A stretch of 64,000 nt of DNA from Bradyrhizobium sp. ISRA430 (GCF_029909975.1 NZ_CP094516.1:4588001-4652000), one strand, 5' to 3'. Counted from the first letter of the stretch, positions 46,420-55,703 are shown. Notes: generated by a model not told the origin, from the letters alone. Numbers and translations: made by a program.

Positions 46420-46510
46420 GGGGCCTTCTCACGGCCCCGGTTTTGGGGCTAATAGGGCCCCGAAGCCGTCCTTTGCGGGCGCATTTTGCTGCTGTCGGGT
46501 CAAAAGCAGC
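46420..46510 (+). promoter_or_regulatory. Structured glcB leader with mutually exclusive stems
   Basis: Four segments alternate in complementarity: A 46420-46425 (GGGGCC), B 46433-46438 (GGCCCC), C 46445-46449 (GGGGC) and D 46457-46461 (GCCCC). A can pair with B, B with C, and C with D. A further stem joins 46488-46493 with 46505-46510. The glcB start is at 46544. An attenuator or RNA switch is possible but unproven. Confidence 0.35.
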
Positions 46511-46543
46511 CCAAAACAGCCAATTCCAACAAGAAAGCCCATC

Positions 46544-48709
46544 ATGAAACGCGTCGACGCCCATGGATTGAAGATCGCCCCGGTCCTGTTTGATTTCATC
46601 GCCAAGGAAGCGGCCCCGAAGACAGGCATCGCGCCGGACGCGTTCTGGGCCGGGCTGGCCGCCATCCTTGGGGATCTTGGGCCGAAAAACCGGTCGCTGC
46701 TTGCGGTTCGCGACACGCTCCAGGCCAAGATCGACGACTGGCACCGCGCCAACAAGGGCAAGCCGTTCGACATCGATGCCTACACCGCGTTCCTGAAGGA
46801 GATCGGTTATCTCCTGCCCGAGCCGGCGACGCAGAAGGTCGAGACAGCCAATGTCGACGAGGAGATCGGCAATATCTGCGGCCCTCAGCTCGTCGTGCCC
46901 CTCACCAATGCGCGCTACGCGCTGAACGCGGCGAACGCGCGTTGGGGCTCGCTCTATGACGCCTTCTACGGCACCGACGCGATCCCGCATGATCCTTCCA
47001 ATACGGCTAAGGGTTACAACAAGGCGCGCGGCGACAAGGTGATCGCCAAGGCCAAGGCGTTCCTCGATGCTGCCGTGCCGCTGGCGACCGGCAGCCACAC
47101 CGACGTCACCGCCTACAGCGTCGTCGCCGGCCAGCTCGCGGTGAAGCTGAAGAGCGGCAATGCCACCGCGCTGAAGAACGCAGGCCAGTTCGCGGGCTTC
47201 CAGGGCGATACGGCGGCACCTTCCGCGGTGCTGCTCGTCAACAACGGCCTGCACGTCGAGGTCAAGATCGACCGCAATAACCCGATCGGCAAGGACGATC
47301 CGGCCGGCGTCGCCGACATGATCATGGAGGCCGCGGTCTCCACCATCCTCGACATGGAGGACTCGGTCGCCGCGGTCGATGCCGAGGACAAGGTGCTGGT
47401 CTATCGCAACACGCTCGGCCTGATGGACGGCACGCTGTCGGCAGATTTCGAAAAGGGCGGCAAGACGCTGACGCGTGCGCTCAACGCCGACCGCAGCTAC
47501 AAGACGCCGGACGGCAAGGGCGAAGTCAAGCTGCATGGCCGCAGCCTGCTCCTGATCCGCAACTGCGGTCACCACATGTTCACCGACGCGGTACTGGACG
47601 AGACGGGCGAGGAGATTCCGGAAGGCATCCTCGATGCCGCCGTCACCGGCCTTCTCGCTATCCACGACCTCAAGGGCCTGTCCAAGGTCAAGAACAGTCG
47701 CACCGGCTCGGTCTATATCGTCAAGCCGAAGATGCACGGCCCCGACGAGGTGGCGCTGACCTGCGAGATCTTCGGGCGCGTCGAGAAGATGCTGTCGCTG
47801 CCGGAGAACACGCTCAAGGTCGGCATCATGGACGAGGAGCGGCGCACCACCGTCAACCTCAAGGCCTGCATCCAGCAGGCCTTGAAGCGCATCGTCTTCA
47901 TCAACACCGGCTTCCTCGACCGCACCGGCGACGAGATCCACACCTCGATGGAAGCGGGTCCGATGATCCGCAAGAACGAGATGAAGGCGCAAGCGTGGAT
48001 CAAGGCCTATGAGGACTGGAACGTCGACATGGGCCTGATCGACGGGCTGCCCGGCCATGCCCAGATCGGCAAGGGCATGTGGGCCGCGCCCGACAAGATG
48101 GCGGACATGCTGGCCCAGAAGCTCGCACATCCGCAGGCCGGCGCCACCACCGCCTGGGTGCCCTCGCCGACCGCAGCCACGCTGCATGCGCTGCACTATC
48201 ACCAGGTCAACGTGATCGCGCGCCAGCAGGAGCTCGCCAAGGGCGGTCCGCGCGCGAAACTTTCCGACATCCTCACCATTCCGGTGTCGAAGTCGAACTG
48301 GGCGCCCGACGACGTCAAGCAGGAGATCGACAACAACTGCCAGGGCATTCTGGGCTATGTCGTGCGCTGGATCGACCAGGGCGTCGGATGCTCCAAGGTG
48401 CCCGACATTCACGACGTCGGCCTGATGGAAGACCGTGCGACCTTGCGCATCTCCAGCCAGCATCTCGCCAACTGGCTGCATCAGGGCGTCATCACCGAGC
48501 CACAGGTGATGGAATCGCTGAAGCGCATGGCCGTCGTCGTCGACAAGCAGAACGCAGGCGACGCGCTCTACAAGCCGATGGCGCCGTCCTTCGACGGCGT
48601 CGCCTTCAAGGCCGCGTGCGACCTCGTCTTCAAGGGCCGTACGCAGCCGAACGGCTACACCGAATACATCCTCACCGCCCGCCGCCGCGAGGCCAAGGCC
48701 CTGGGCTGA
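46544..48709 (+). CDS. glcB: Malate synthase G
   Basis: A 721-residue enzyme, the normal length of the G isoform. It condenses glyoxylate and acetyl-CoA to malate in the glyoxylate shunt and glycolate use. Family blocks include [87 protein letters not shown] and [21 protein letters not shown]. The long leader has unusual secondary structure. No other glc genes are adjacent. Confidence 0.96.
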   Translation: MKRVDAHGLKIAPVLFDFIAKEAAPKTGIAPDAFWAGLAAILGDLGPKNRSLLAVRDTLQAKIDDWHRANKGKPFDIDAYTAFLKEIGYLLPEPATQKVETANVDEEIGNICGPQLVVPLTNARYALNAANARWGSLYDAFYGTDAIPHDPSNTAKGYNKARGDKVIAKAKAFLDAAVPLATGSHTDVTAYSVVAGQLAVKLKSGNATALKNAGQFAGFQGDTAAPSAVLLVNNGLHVEVKIDRNNPIGKDDPAGVADMIMEAAVSTILDMEDSVAAVDAEDKVLVYRNTLGLMDGTLSADFEKGGKTLTRALNADRSYKTPDGKGEVKLHGRSLLLIRNCGHHMFTDAVLDETGEEIPEGILDAAVTGLLAIHDLKGLSKVKNSRTGSVYIVKPKMHGPDEVALTCEIFGRVEKMLSLPENTLKVGIMDEERRTTVNLKACIQQALKRIVFINTGFLDRTGDEIHTSMEAGPMIRKNEMKAQAWIKAYEDWNVDMGLIDGLPGHAQIGKGMWAAPDKMADMLAQKLAHPQAGATTAWVPSPTAATLHALHYHQVNVIARQQELAKGGPRAKLSDILTIPVSKSNWAPDDVKQEIDNNCQGILGYVVRWIDQGVGCSKVPDIHDVGLMEDRATLRISSQHLANWLHQGVITEPQVMESLKRMAVVVDKQNAGDALYKPMAPSFDGVAFKAACDLVFKGRTQPNGYTEYILTARRREAKALG

Positions 48710-48735
48710 TCAGGCGAAACGTCGCGGCGCGCAGC

Positions 48736-48760
48736 GGAACGGCGGCGCGCCGGTCGCGTT
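48736..48760 (+). promoter_or_regulatory. Sigma-EcfG promoter of the second CsbD gene
   Basis: An exact GGAAC (48736-48740), 16-base spacer and CGTT (48757-48760) lie 29 bases before the CsbD start. Confidence 0.85.
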
Positions 48761-48789
48761 GTCCGGCCATCAACCGATTGGAGATGGTC

Positions 48790-48990
48790 ATGGACTGGAA
48801 TCGGATCGAAGGAAACTGGAAGCAGTTCAAGGGCTCGGCCAAGGAGAAGTGGGGCAAGCTCACTGACGATGACCTCAGGCTGATCGAGGGCCGTCGCGAA
48901 CAACTCGAAGGCCGGCTCCAGGAACGCTACGGCAGAGCCAAGGACCAGGTTCGTCAGGACGTCGACGACTGGCTCAAGTCGCTGCACTAG
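48790..48990 (+). CDS. CsbD-family general stress protein
   Basis: A 66-residue protein. The ATG at 48790 is used because GGAG lies seven bases before it; an ATG two codons upstream overlaps that site. The sequence MDWNRIEGNWKQFKGSAKEK then WGKLTDDDLRLIEGRREQLE is the textbook CsbD pattern. It is short, charged and probably helical, without membrane segments. CsbD proteins are induced by general stress. An exact sigma-EcfG promoter precedes it and a strong terminator follows 14 bases after the stop. Confidence 0.95.
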   Translation: MDWNRIEGNWKQFKGSAKEKWGKLTDDDLRLIEGRREQLEGRLQERYGRAKDQVRQDVDDWLKSLH

Positions 48991-49004
48991 AGCGGCATGC
49001 AACC

Positions 49005-49032
49005 AGCCCCGGCGCACGCCGGGGCTTTTTTG
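49005..49032 (+). terminator. Rho-independent terminator after CsbD
   Basis: The stem AGCCCCGGCG-cac-GCCGGGGCT (wobble-free ten pairs or close) is followed by TTTTTGTT, 14 bases after the CsbD stop. Confidence 0.93.
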
Positions 49033-49068
49033 TTGGAAGGCTCGTAGCTGCGCCGATGAATCCATCAT

Positions 49069-49234
49069 CGTCGTCCTGGGCAAGCGAGCGCTTGGCAACG
49101 CGCAGCGTTGTCCAATAGCGAGCGCCGATCCAGGACCCATTACCACCGCTCTGCGTGCTAGCACACTTGCTGCTCGCAGTGCCGCGCCGCAACTGAATCC
49201 TGGGGTAATGGGTCCTGGCTTTCGCCAGGACGAC
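49069..49234. repeat. Long intergenic repeat, family B
   Basis: It begins CGTCGTCCTGGGCAAGCGAG and ends GGTCCTGGCTTTCGCCAGGA followed by CGAC. Its first 75 bases nearly match the element at 28949-29109, including CTTGGCAACGCGCAGCGTTG. Confidence 0.85.
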
Positions 49235-49267
49235 ATCGAACAAATTGAGCTTGGATTCGCTGCTCCG

Positions 49268-49423
49268 CTAGAACACCGTGAGATATTTCAGCAGCGACAC
49301 GACACCGATAATGATGACGATGATGCGCGCAATCTGCTTGGCGCGGCCATCCATCGGCAGCATGTTGATGAGATAAAGAACGAGAATAACGACGAGAAAG
49401 GTGACAAGTACGCCGATCAGCAT
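49268..49423 (-). CDS. Small membrane protein, Thivi_2564-like family
   Basis: A 51-residue protein read leftward from the ATG at 49423, preceded by GAAGGGGG eight bases away. The sequence has one hydrophobic segment, MLIGVLVTFLVVILVLYLIN, then a conserved-looking loop MLPMDGRAKQIAR and a second hydrophobic segment IIVIIIGVVSLLKYL. The pattern (two helices joined by LPxDGRAKQI) matches the family named Thivi_2564, of unknown function. A sigma-EcfG promoter with a 17-base spacer lies 37 bases upstream, which predicts stress induction. Confidence 0.88.
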   Translation of the reverse strand: MLIGVLVTFLVVILVLYLINMLPMDGRAKQIARIIVIIIGVVSLLKYLTVF

Positions 49424-49460
49424 TGCAAAGCCCCCTTCAGGCGATTCCTAACGATGTCCT

Positions 49461-49486
49461 AACGCGAGCCACGCATTCCCGGTTCC
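49461..49486 (-). promoter_or_regulatory. Sigma-EcfG promoter of the 51-residue membrane protein
   Basis: On the minus strand, an exact GGAAC (49482-49486), a 17-base spacer and CGTT (49461-49464) end 37 bases before the start at 49423. Confidence 0.85.
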
Positions 49487-49690
49487 ACGTCGGCAAGTCA
49501 CTGCAATTTCCGGTTGCCAAGCCGGCGTCGGGCGGAGCGCTCGCAGAATTCACCGGTAACGATCTGTTAAGCCCGCGACTTGTCCGCTCTCCGCGCACAA
49601 GTCGCAGGCTTCGTCGAGCACGTAACGTGCGCGTTACAGGTCTATTTATCCCTTTTTGCGAAAAAATGCGGGGTTCGGGGGGATTCCATC

Positions 49691-51787
49691 ATGCTTCGAC
49701 GTCTGACTGTTTCGGCGCTGCTCCAGTCCGTCATCGCACTTCTCGCCGCTTGCGTGGTGGCGCTGCTGGTAACGACCGCCTGGCAATCCTGGGAGCGGCT
49801 GCGCGCGACCGGCCACATCGCGGCCGTCGCCGAGGCCTCCGCAAATGCCTTCAAGGCGATGCACAATCTGCGCACCGACCGCTCGTCGACGCCCCGGGTG
49901 CTGAACGGCGAGGCGCCGGTGTCACCCGAGATCGAAAAATTCCTCCGTGGCATTCACGACGCCGAGGTGCCGGCGATCCGCGCCACCGCTGCGCTGCTGC
50001 CGTCGATCCCGTTCGCCGAGGAGGCGACGCTGCTGGATCAGTTGAACCGGCAACTCGACAAGCTGGGGGCGCTCCAGACCGAAGCCTGGGACGAGATGCG
50101 TAAGCCGAAGAAGGCGCGGCGGGCGGCGCTGTCGAAGGAGTACACGGACCAGACCGGCGCACTGCTCGGAACGCTCGAGACGATCTCGGCGCGACTGACC
50201 GCAGTCGTCAATCACAACGATCCGCTGATCGACCAGCTCCTGTCGATCAAGCAGGCCGCCTGGCTCTTGCGCAATACCGCTGGCGAGGCCTCGGACCTCG
50301 TCGCCAGCGGGTTGGTCGCGACCGGGAGCCTGCCGCTGGAAGCGCAGCAGACCTACACCAAATCCGTCGGCGCGATCGAGAACGCATGGAGCGGGCTGGA
50401 ATCCTCGACCTTGGGCATGAAGCTGTCTCCGGAGCTCGCCAGCGCGATGGGCGCGGCCAAGGCCGCCTATTTCAATCCGGACTATCTCGCGCTACGCGAC
50501 CGGCTGATCGACCAGATCATGGTCGGCTCGAAAACCGACATGAGCGCCGATCAGTGGACGCCGCTGACCTCGCAGCGCATGGGCACCGCGGTCGCGGTGG
50601 CCGAGCGCGCGCTCGACGAGGCCCGCGACGATTCTGCCGTCCAGTACGCGGCGGCGGGTCGTGCGCTCGCGGTGCAGCTCGCGATGCTGCTGTTCGCAAT
50701 ACTGCTGACGGCCGGCGCGATGATCACGGTCACCCGCCGCGTCATCCGCCCCCTGCACAATATCCGTGACGCCGTGCTCAAGGTCGCTGGCGGCGACCTG
50801 ACGGTCGACAGCGGCTATCTCGACCGCCAGGACGAGATCGGCGCGCTCGCCGGCGCGCTGGAGACATTCAAGCAGCAGGCGGCCGACAAGCTGAGAATCG
50901 AGGCGCAGGAGCGCGAGCACAATTCGGTCGCGGCAGCGCGTCAACGGGCAATCGAGCTTCATGTCGGCGAGTTCGAGGGCATGGTGCGCAACACCCTCGA
51001 CCGGCTAAACCAGGCCTCGGGCGAGATGCGCAAGACCTCTTCAGAACTCTCCGCGGTCTCGCGTCAGACCAACGAACGGGTACAGATGGCCGGCAAGGCC
51101 TCAGGCGACGCCTCCATGAGCGTCGACAGCGTCGCTTCGGCGGCCGAGGAGCTCAGCGCCTCGATCAACGATATCAGCCAGCAGGCCGCGCATGCCGCAG
51201 GGATCGCCGGCCGCGCCGTCAGCCAGGCGCGCGAGACCGACGGCACCGTGCAGGGCCTGGCGAAGTCTGCCGGGCGTATCGGCGAGGTCGTCGGCCTGAT
51301 CAACACCATCGCGGCCCAAACCAACCTGCTGGCGCTCAACGCCACGATCGAGGCGGCGCGCGCCGGCGAGGCAGGCCGCGGCTTTGCGGTGGTTGCATCC
51401 GAGGTGAAGTCGCTGGCGAGCCAGACGGCGAAAGCGACCGAGGAGATCTCCGAGCAGATCGCCGACATCCAGAGGGTCGCGGGCGACGCCATCAACGCGA
51501 TCCAGGCAATCGGCGGTATCATCGGCGAGGTCAACGAGGTTGCCACCGCCATCGCCGCCGCCGTGCAGGAACAAGGTGCGGCAACGCAGGAGATCACCCG
51601 CAGCACGCAATATGCGGCGCAGGGCACCAAGAACGTCTCGGACAACATCACCGGCGTCAAAGCCGACGCCGACACCGCGGCCGGCGCGGCGGAGAACGTG
51701 AGACAGGCTTCGGAGATGCTGGAAACCCAGAGCCATCAGCTCGACCAGCAGGTCAGCGACTTCCTCGGCAAGATCCGGGCGGCGTAG
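49691..51787 (+). CDS. Methyl-accepting chemotaxis protein
   Basis: A 698-residue chemoreceptor; the start at 49691 follows GGGGGATTCC. It has a membrane segment at residues 10-32 and another near 325-345 enclosing a large helical periplasmic domain (possibly 4HB/long type). A HAMP domain follows ([24 protein letters not shown]), then the MCP signalling helix pair with the hairpin tip [20 protein letters not shown] and [20 protein letters not shown]. There is no C-terminal CheR-binding pentapeptide. The ligand is unknown. No che genes are nearby. Confidence 0.94.
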   Translation: MLRRLTVSALLQSVIALLAACVVALLVTTAWQSWERLRATGHIAAVAEASANAFKAMHNLRTDRSSTPRVLNGEAPVSPEIEKFLRGIHDAEVPAIRATAALLPSIPFAEEATLLDQLNRQLDKLGALQTEAWDEMRKPKKARRAALSKEYTDQTGALLGTLETISARLTAVVNHNDPLIDQLLSIKQAAWLLRNTAGEASDLVASGLVATGSLPLEAQQTYTKSVGAIENAWSGLESSTLGMKLSPELASAMGAAKAAYFNPDYLALRDRLIDQIMVGSKTDMSADQWTPLTSQRMGTAVAVAERALDEARDDSAVQYAAAGRALAVQLAMLLFAILLTAGAMITVTRRVIRPLHNIRDAVLKVAGGDLTVDSGYLDRQDEIGALAGALETFKQQAADKLRIEAQEREHNSVAAARQRAIELHVGEFEGMVRNTLDRLNQASGEMRKTSSELSAVSRQTNERVQMAGKASGDASMSVDSVASAAEELSASINDISQQAAHAAGIAGRAVSQARETDGTVQGLAKSAGRIGEVVGLINTIAAQTNLLALNATIEAARAGEAGRGFAVVASEVKSLASQTAKATEEISEQIADIQRVAGDAINAIQAIGGIIGEVNEVATAIAAAVQEQGAATQEITRSTQYAAQGTKNVSDNITGVKADADTAAGAAENVRQASEMLETQSHQLDQQVSDFLGKIRAA

Positions 51788-51812
51788 GGCGCGGCGGCGT
51801 CACACCCTCAGT

Positions 51813-51890
51813 GTCGTCCCGGCGAAGGCGGAGATTGAGGCGGGAGTGTCGCAACTCACGCGACGTCGTCCTGGCGAAAGCCAGGACGAC
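51813..51890. repeat. Short intergenic repeat, family B
   Basis: GTCGTCCCGGCGAAGGCGG and CGTCGTCCTGGCGAAAGCCA followed by GGACGAC are a compact version of the family B ends. It lies between convergent genes. Confidence 0.7.
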
Positions 51891-51927
51891 GGTGGAGCGA
51901 TGACCCGACCGCCCTACCCCACCGTCC

Positions 51928-52584
51928 CTACTCCTTCGCGACCACCGGCAGATGGCGGAATTTGGCGCGGACCTTCGCCGGCAGCGGGGAGAAGTTCATC
52001 GCGCCGCCACCGCGATCGTCGGCGTTGCGATTGGCGACGACCAGGCCGTTCCGGCCGGCGACGATGTCGCCCTTGCGCAACGTCGGGTCGTCCTCGACCT
52101 TGACCGGCGCGAGTCCGACCGTGTCCTTGCCGTTACAGGTGCAGCCCGTCACGATCTCGTTGCGATAGCGGAATGCGTTCGGCAGGTCGGAATAGGATTG
52201 TCCGCTGTCGGTCGTGGCGTCGTCGATGTTGCTGCCATAGACCAGCGAAGTTTCCGCGGCCGGGCAAAAGCTCTTGCAGGATTGCGCCTTGCTCTCGGCG
52301 TCATTCCCTTGCGCCGGGAAGTAGCGTCCGTCGCAACCGCGCACGCAATAGGCCGCGCCGCCGCCGTAGACCGCCCGCGAGCGTGGTGTGTCGTAACGCG
52401 GCATGTCGTCGGTCGGGAACGGCAACTGGATCTGTGGCGGCGGCCGCAGGCGGAAACCGCCGAACAGCGCCGAGAAGAAATCCTCCGCATACGCTGGCGG
52501 CGTCGTCAGCGCGAGGCTGAGGGAGGCGGCGGCAAATAGCGCCGCCGCGGTCAGGGCCGGTTTGCTGATCGAACGTCTCGTCAT
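51928..52584 (-). CDS. DUF2865 family exported protein
   Basis: A 218-residue protein with a signal peptide ending near PPAYAEDF. The Cys-rich centre is characteristic: AAYCVRGCDGRYFPAQG, SKAQSCKSFCPAAETSLVYG and VTGCTCNGKDT, which fits DUF2865. The Cys probably form periplasmic disulfides. The function is unknown. It follows the L,D-transpeptidase gene by 22 bases on the same strand, so both are probably transcribed from the same sigma-EcfG promoter, and a cell-wall role is plausible. Confidence 0.88.
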   Translation of the reverse strand: MTRRSISKPALTAAALFAAASLSLALTTPPAYAEDFFSALFGGFRLRPPPQIQLPFPTDDMPRYDTPRSRAVYGGGAAYCVRGCDGRYFPAQGNDAESKAQSCKSFCPAAETSLVYGSNIDDATTDSGQSYSDLPNAFRYRNEIVTGCTCNGKDTVGLAPVKVEDDPTLRKGDIVAGRNGLVVANRNADDRGGGAMNFSPLPAKVRAKFRHLPVVAKE

Positions 52585-52606
52585 GCGACCTCATGTACTC
52601 TTCAGT

Positions 52607-53389
52607 TCACGACGACGCCGAGATGTTCAGGGCCTGGCGGCCGGAAGGCTGCGTCGTCACCGCCGGGCGCTTGCGCACGGGATCGCCGCTCCTGTCGCCC
52701 CCGCTTCCCTTGGCCATCAGCGGCGCGTTCTTCGGCAGCACCACGACCCTGGCGCCGAGATTGACGCGGCCGAACAGGTCGATGACGTCCTCGTTGGTCA
52801 TGCGGATGCAGCCGGAGGAGACGAACTTGCCGATCGTGGTGGGATCGTTGGTGCCGTGGATCCGGTATTCGCTCGAGCCGAGATATATCGCGCGTGCGCC
52901 GAGCGGATTGCCCGGGCCACCGGCGACGAAACGCGGCAGATAGGGCTGGCGCGCGATCATCTGGGCCGGCGGATGCCAGTCCGGCCATTCCGCCTTGCGC
53001 GCGACGTTCTGCACGCCCGACCAGGTGAAGCCCTCGCGGCCGACACCGACGCCATAGCGAATGGCGCGGCCGTTGCCGAGCACATAATAGAGATAGGTGT
53101 TGCCGGTATCGATGACGATGGTACCGGCCGGCTCGCTGCGGTCGAAGCTGACGATCTGCCGGCGAAGGCGCTCGGGCAGCGCGGTATCGTCGGAGGTTTG
53201 CGGCTCCTCGCTCAGGGTGGCCTGCGGAGCAGCCTGGCCGTGCGAATACGCCAGCGGCTGCATCGGCGCATAACCGAACATCTGGGCGTGCGCGGCGCCG
53301 AACGGCGCGGTCAACAATGCGGTCGCGAAGGCAAGCGCGGTGGCGGCGCGCGGCGAGAAGCGGCGGCGGACTGCAGATAACTTTGTCAT
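52607..53389 (-). CDS. L,D-transpeptidase (YkuD family)
   Basis: A 260-residue exported enzyme. The start at 53389 is preceded by GGGG six bases away; an ATG four codons upstream has no ribosome binding site. The signal peptide ends near GAAHAQMF. The YkuD domain has the catalytic HGTNDPTTIGKFVSSGCIRM with Cys in SSGCIRM. It forms 3-3 cross-links in peptidoglycan or attaches proteins to it. A sigma-EcfG promoter is located 51 bases upstream, so wall remodelling under stress is expected. DUF2865 follows 22 bases on. Confidence 0.94.
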   Translation of the reverse strand: MTKLSAVRRRFSPRAATALAFATALLTAPFGAAHAQMFGYAPMQPLAYSHGQAAPQATLSEEPQTSDDTALPERLRRQIVSFDRSEPAGTIVIDTGNTYLYYVLGNGRAIRYGVGVGREGFTWSGVQNVARKAEWPDWHPPAQMIARQPYLPRFVAGGPGNPLGARAIYLGSSEYRIHGTNDPTTIGKFVSSGCIRMTNEDVIDLFGRVNLGARVVVLPKNAPLMAKGSGGDRSGDPVRKRPAVTTQPSGRQALNISASS

Positions 53390-53440
53390 GTGCTGCCCCA
53401 TGGGATGTGTGCATCTGGGTGATGACGCACTGCCCCAACA

Positions 53441-53466
53441 AACGCCGCGGGACCGACTCAGGTTCC
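53441..53466 (-). promoter_or_regulatory. Sigma-EcfG promoter of the L,D-transpeptidase gene
   Basis: On the minus strand, GGAAC (53462-53466), a 17-base spacer and CGTT (53441-53444) are exact and lie 51 bases before the start at 53389. Confidence 0.87.
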
Positions 53467-53525
53467 GAGGCCCTTTGCGGCAGCGACGTCACAGTCAAGC
53501 GAGTGCTTCTTCGCGAAGGCGCGAC

Positions 53526-53550
53526 GGAACCCACATACGCCTGGCGCGTT
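53526..53550 (+). promoter_or_regulatory. Sigma-EcfG promoter of the AI-2E-family permease gene
   Basis: GGAAC (53526-53530), a 16-base spacer and CGTT (53547-53550) are exact and lie 52 bases before the GTG start at 53603. It points away from the L,D-transpeptidase promoter 60 bases to the left. Confidence 0.87.
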
Positions 53551-53602
53551 GTGGCTTCATCAATGGGCGCGCGGAGCAGATTTTCCGTGCGGGAGAGGTA
53601 TT

Positions 53603-54718
53603 GTGCGCGTCCTTCCCAGTGAACGTCTCATTCCCGGCAACGGCGAGGGCGCACCACTTTCCGACAGCCACCGCGAGCTGCCGCCCATCATCCGTCGTAC
53701 CGAGTTCGTCGCGTTTGCGCTGGCGGGGCTGCTGGTGATTGCGATCGCCGCCGTGCTGTATGTCGGCAAGGCGTTCTTCCTGCCCGTCGTGATGGCCTTC
53801 GTCACCGGCACGATGCTGTCGCCGGCGGCGAGCTTCCTGGAGCGGCGGAAGGTACCGCGCGCGCTCGGCGCGGTGCTGATCGTGATCGCGGTGACCACCG
53901 TCGTCGCCTTCGTCGTCGCGCTGATCGCCTCGCCGGCGATGGAGTGGCGCTCGCGCCTGCCGGAATTGGGTGCGGAGCTGAAGGAGAAGCTGCACGTCTT
54001 CGATCGGCCGCTCGCGTTCTGGCAGGAGCTGCAGACGATGGTCGGCGGCAGCCCGGATGGGCTGCCGAGCTTCCAGATGCCGAAATTTGAATGGGTGCAG
54101 CCGACGCTGGAATTCCTGTCACCGACCTTCACCGAATTCCTGTTGTTCTTCGCCACCCTGATCCTGTTCATCGCGAGCTGGCGCGACCTGCGGCGGGCGC
54201 TGATCATGACTTTCAGCGACCACGACGCGCGACTGCGCACGCTTCGGATCCTCAACGAGATCGAGATTCATCTCGGCAATTACCTCTTGACCGTGACCGT
54301 CATCAATATCGGCGTCGGCATCGCCACCGGGATCGTCTGCGCGCTCACCGGCATGCCCAATCCCGCCGGGCTCGGCGCACTCGCCGCGACGCTGAACTTC
54401 ATCCCGATCATCGGGCCGATCGCGATGTTCGCGGTGCTGGTGGTGGTGGGGCTTGTCGCCTTCCCGACCATCGGCGGCGGCCTCGCCGCCGCGCTCGCCT
54501 TCGGCGGCATCACCTTCATGGAAGGGCACTTCGTCACGCCGACGATCATCGGCCGGCACCTGGCGCTGAACGCACTGGCCGTCCTGCTCGCGCTGGCGTT
54601 CTGGACTTGGATGTGGGGACCGGTTGGCGCCTTCCTGTCGTCGCCGCTGCTGATCGTCGCCCTGATCGTGAAGGAGCATCTTTTGCCGGCGGATTCGCCG
54701 CAGCTTCCGCAGGACTGA
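53603..54718 (+). CDS. AI-2E transporter family permease
   Basis: A protein of about 371 residues with eight predicted membrane segments of the AI-2E (PerM/YdiK) family. The GTG at 53603 follows GGGAGAGG; the longer frame starting at 53549 is impossible as an mRNA start because it lies inside the sigma-EcfG -10 element. Membrane stretches include FVAFALAGLLVIAIAAVLY near the start and FLLFFATLILFIASW in the middle; the C-terminal TPTIIGRHLALNALAVLLAL is typical. Members export AI-2 or act as Na/H antiporters, so the substrate is open. The YqjD-like gene follows. Confidence 0.88.
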   Translation: MRVLPSERLIPGNGEGAPLSDSHRELPPIIRRTEFVAFALAGLLVIAIAAVLYVGKAFFLPVVMAFVTGTMLSPAASFLERRKVPRALGAVLIVIAVTTVVAFVVALIASPAMEWRSRLPELGAELKEKLHVFDRPLAFWQELQTMVGGSPDGLPSFQMPKFEWVQPTLEFLSPTFTEFLLFFATLILFIASWRDLRRALIMTFSDHDARLRTLRILNEIEIHLGNYLLTVTVINIGVGIATGIVCALTGMPNPAGLGALAATLNFIPIIGPIAMFAVLVVVGLVAFPTIGGGLAAALAFGGITFMEGHFVTPTIIGRHLALNALAVLLALAFWTWMWGPVGAFLSSPLLIVALIVKEHLLPADSPQLPQD

Positions 54719-54733
54719 CCGGTTTCCGGTAAC

Positions 54734-54758
54734 GGAACTTACGCGATGGCGAAACGTT
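54734..54758 (+). promoter_or_regulatory. Sigma-EcfG promoter of the YqjD/YqjE-like operon
   Basis: GGAAC (54734-54738), a 16-base spacer and CGTT (54755-54758) are exact and lie 38 bases before the start at 54797. An in-frame ATG at 54746 falls inside the spacer and cannot be the start of the main transcript. Confidence 0.87.
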
Positions 54759-54796
54759 TCCCGGTCATCTCAGCCGCCAACAATTCGGAGCTCGTG

Positions 54797-55168
54797 ATGT
54801 CGACGACCAATGGCGAAACCGGGATGAGCGACTGGACCGACAAAGCCACCAGAGAACGCCTCGAGAAGGATGTAGCAGCCGTGAAAAGCGATATCGCAAC
54901 CCTCACAGAACAGATCACCGATGCGCTCAACACCTTCGCCAATTCCGCCGGCAAGCAGGCGCGGCGCGGCTATCGCCAGGCGCGCCAGAACATGGATTCG
55001 ACGATGGAGGACATGTCGGACCGCGGCAGCGCGATGATGGACGCTGCACAGGACGCCTACGGCTCGATCGAGGAGACGCTGGAGGACGCGATCACGCAGC
55101 GCCCGCTCGCGACCGTCGGGCTCGCACTCGGCATCGGCTTCCTGATCGGCATCGCCTGGCGTCGCTGA
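54797..55168 (+). CDS. DUF883/YqjD-like membrane-anchored stress protein
   Basis: A 123-residue protein from the ATG at 54797, which has GGAG six bases before it; the longer start at 54746 lies within the promoter. The N-terminal half is a predicted coiled-coil (RLEKDVAAVKSDIATLTEQI), a basic middle follows (KQARRGYRQARQN), and a C-terminal membrane anchor ends LALGIGFLIGIAWRR. This is the ElaB/YqjD architecture; in E. coli those proteins tie ribosomes to the membrane in stationary phase. The YqjE-like gene lies 79 bases downstream. Confidence 0.85.
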   Translation: MSTTNGETGMSDWTDKATRERLEKDVAAVKSDIATLTEQITDALNTFANSAGKQARRGYRQARQNMDSTMEDMSDRGSAMMDAAQDAYGSIEETLEDAITQRPLATVGLALGIGFLIGIAWRR

Positions 55169-55247
55169 CGATGCGGAACGACCGTTCATTGAATTGATGG
55201 CGGCGCTCCGCGCCGCCGCCGGCGTGTGGGGGTTGAGGAGCAAGGCC

Positions 55248-55703
55248 ATGTTTCAGCGCATCATCGACAGCATCAGCGCCTCGACCGGCACGACGCTGCG
55301 GCTGACCTCGCTTGCTGCAGGCGCCGCCCTCGCGCTCTTCATCACGACAAGCTTCCTGTGCGCGGCAGCGTTCATCGCGGTCCTGGAGAAATATGGTCCG
55401 GTGCAGGCGTGCCTCACCGGCGCCGGGGTCTTCTTCCTGCTCACGCTCGCAGCGGCCGGCACGTATTTGGGCTACAAGCGGGCCGTGGAGAATCGCGCCC
55501 GCATCGCCGCCGAGCGCGCAGCGAAGTCGGCGGCGCACAGCATGCTGGCCGATCCCATGCTGCTCGCAACCGGGCTTCAGATCGTCCGTGCCATCGGCGT
55601 CAAGCGCCTGCTGCCGATCCTGGCCATCGGCGGCGTCGCGCTCGGAATCTTGGCGAGCCGCGCTGGCGCGCCTGAAGACGCCTCGGCCGAGCCGGCCGAA
55701 TGA
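55248..55703 (+). CDS. YqjE-like membrane protein (holin-superfamily-like fold)
   Basis: A 151-residue protein starting at 55248 after GAGGAG. Two strong membrane segments, SLAAGAALALFITTSFLCAA and CLTGAGVFFLLTLAAAGTYL, are joined by a short loop; a third hydrophobic stretch near the end is LLPILAIGGVALGILASR. The arrangement and its place after a YqjD-type gene suggest a YqjE/Phage_holin_3_6-like protein. The holin name reflects family resemblance only; no phage genes are present. The role is unknown. Confidence 0.75.
   Translation: MFQRIIDSISASTGTTLRLTSLAAGAALALFITTSFLCAAAFIAVLEKYGPVQACLTGAGVFFLLTLAAAGTYLGYKRAVENRARIAAERAAKSAAHSMLADPMLLATGLQIVRAIGVKRLLPILAIGGVALGILASRAGAPEDASAEPAE

Larger units (their letters stand above)
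46128..46543. other. 416-base region between cysNC and glcB
   Basis: It holds a family D repeat (46179-46326), then a tandem TTGACA/TTGACA at 46398-46411, then a structured leader before glcB with four GGGGC/GCCCC segments (listed separately). No coding sequence was recognised. Confidence 0.55.

Noticed and set aside
55248..55703. Prophage holin
   Set aside because: Only a fold-level resemblance. The neighbour is a YqjD-type gene and there are no phage genes.
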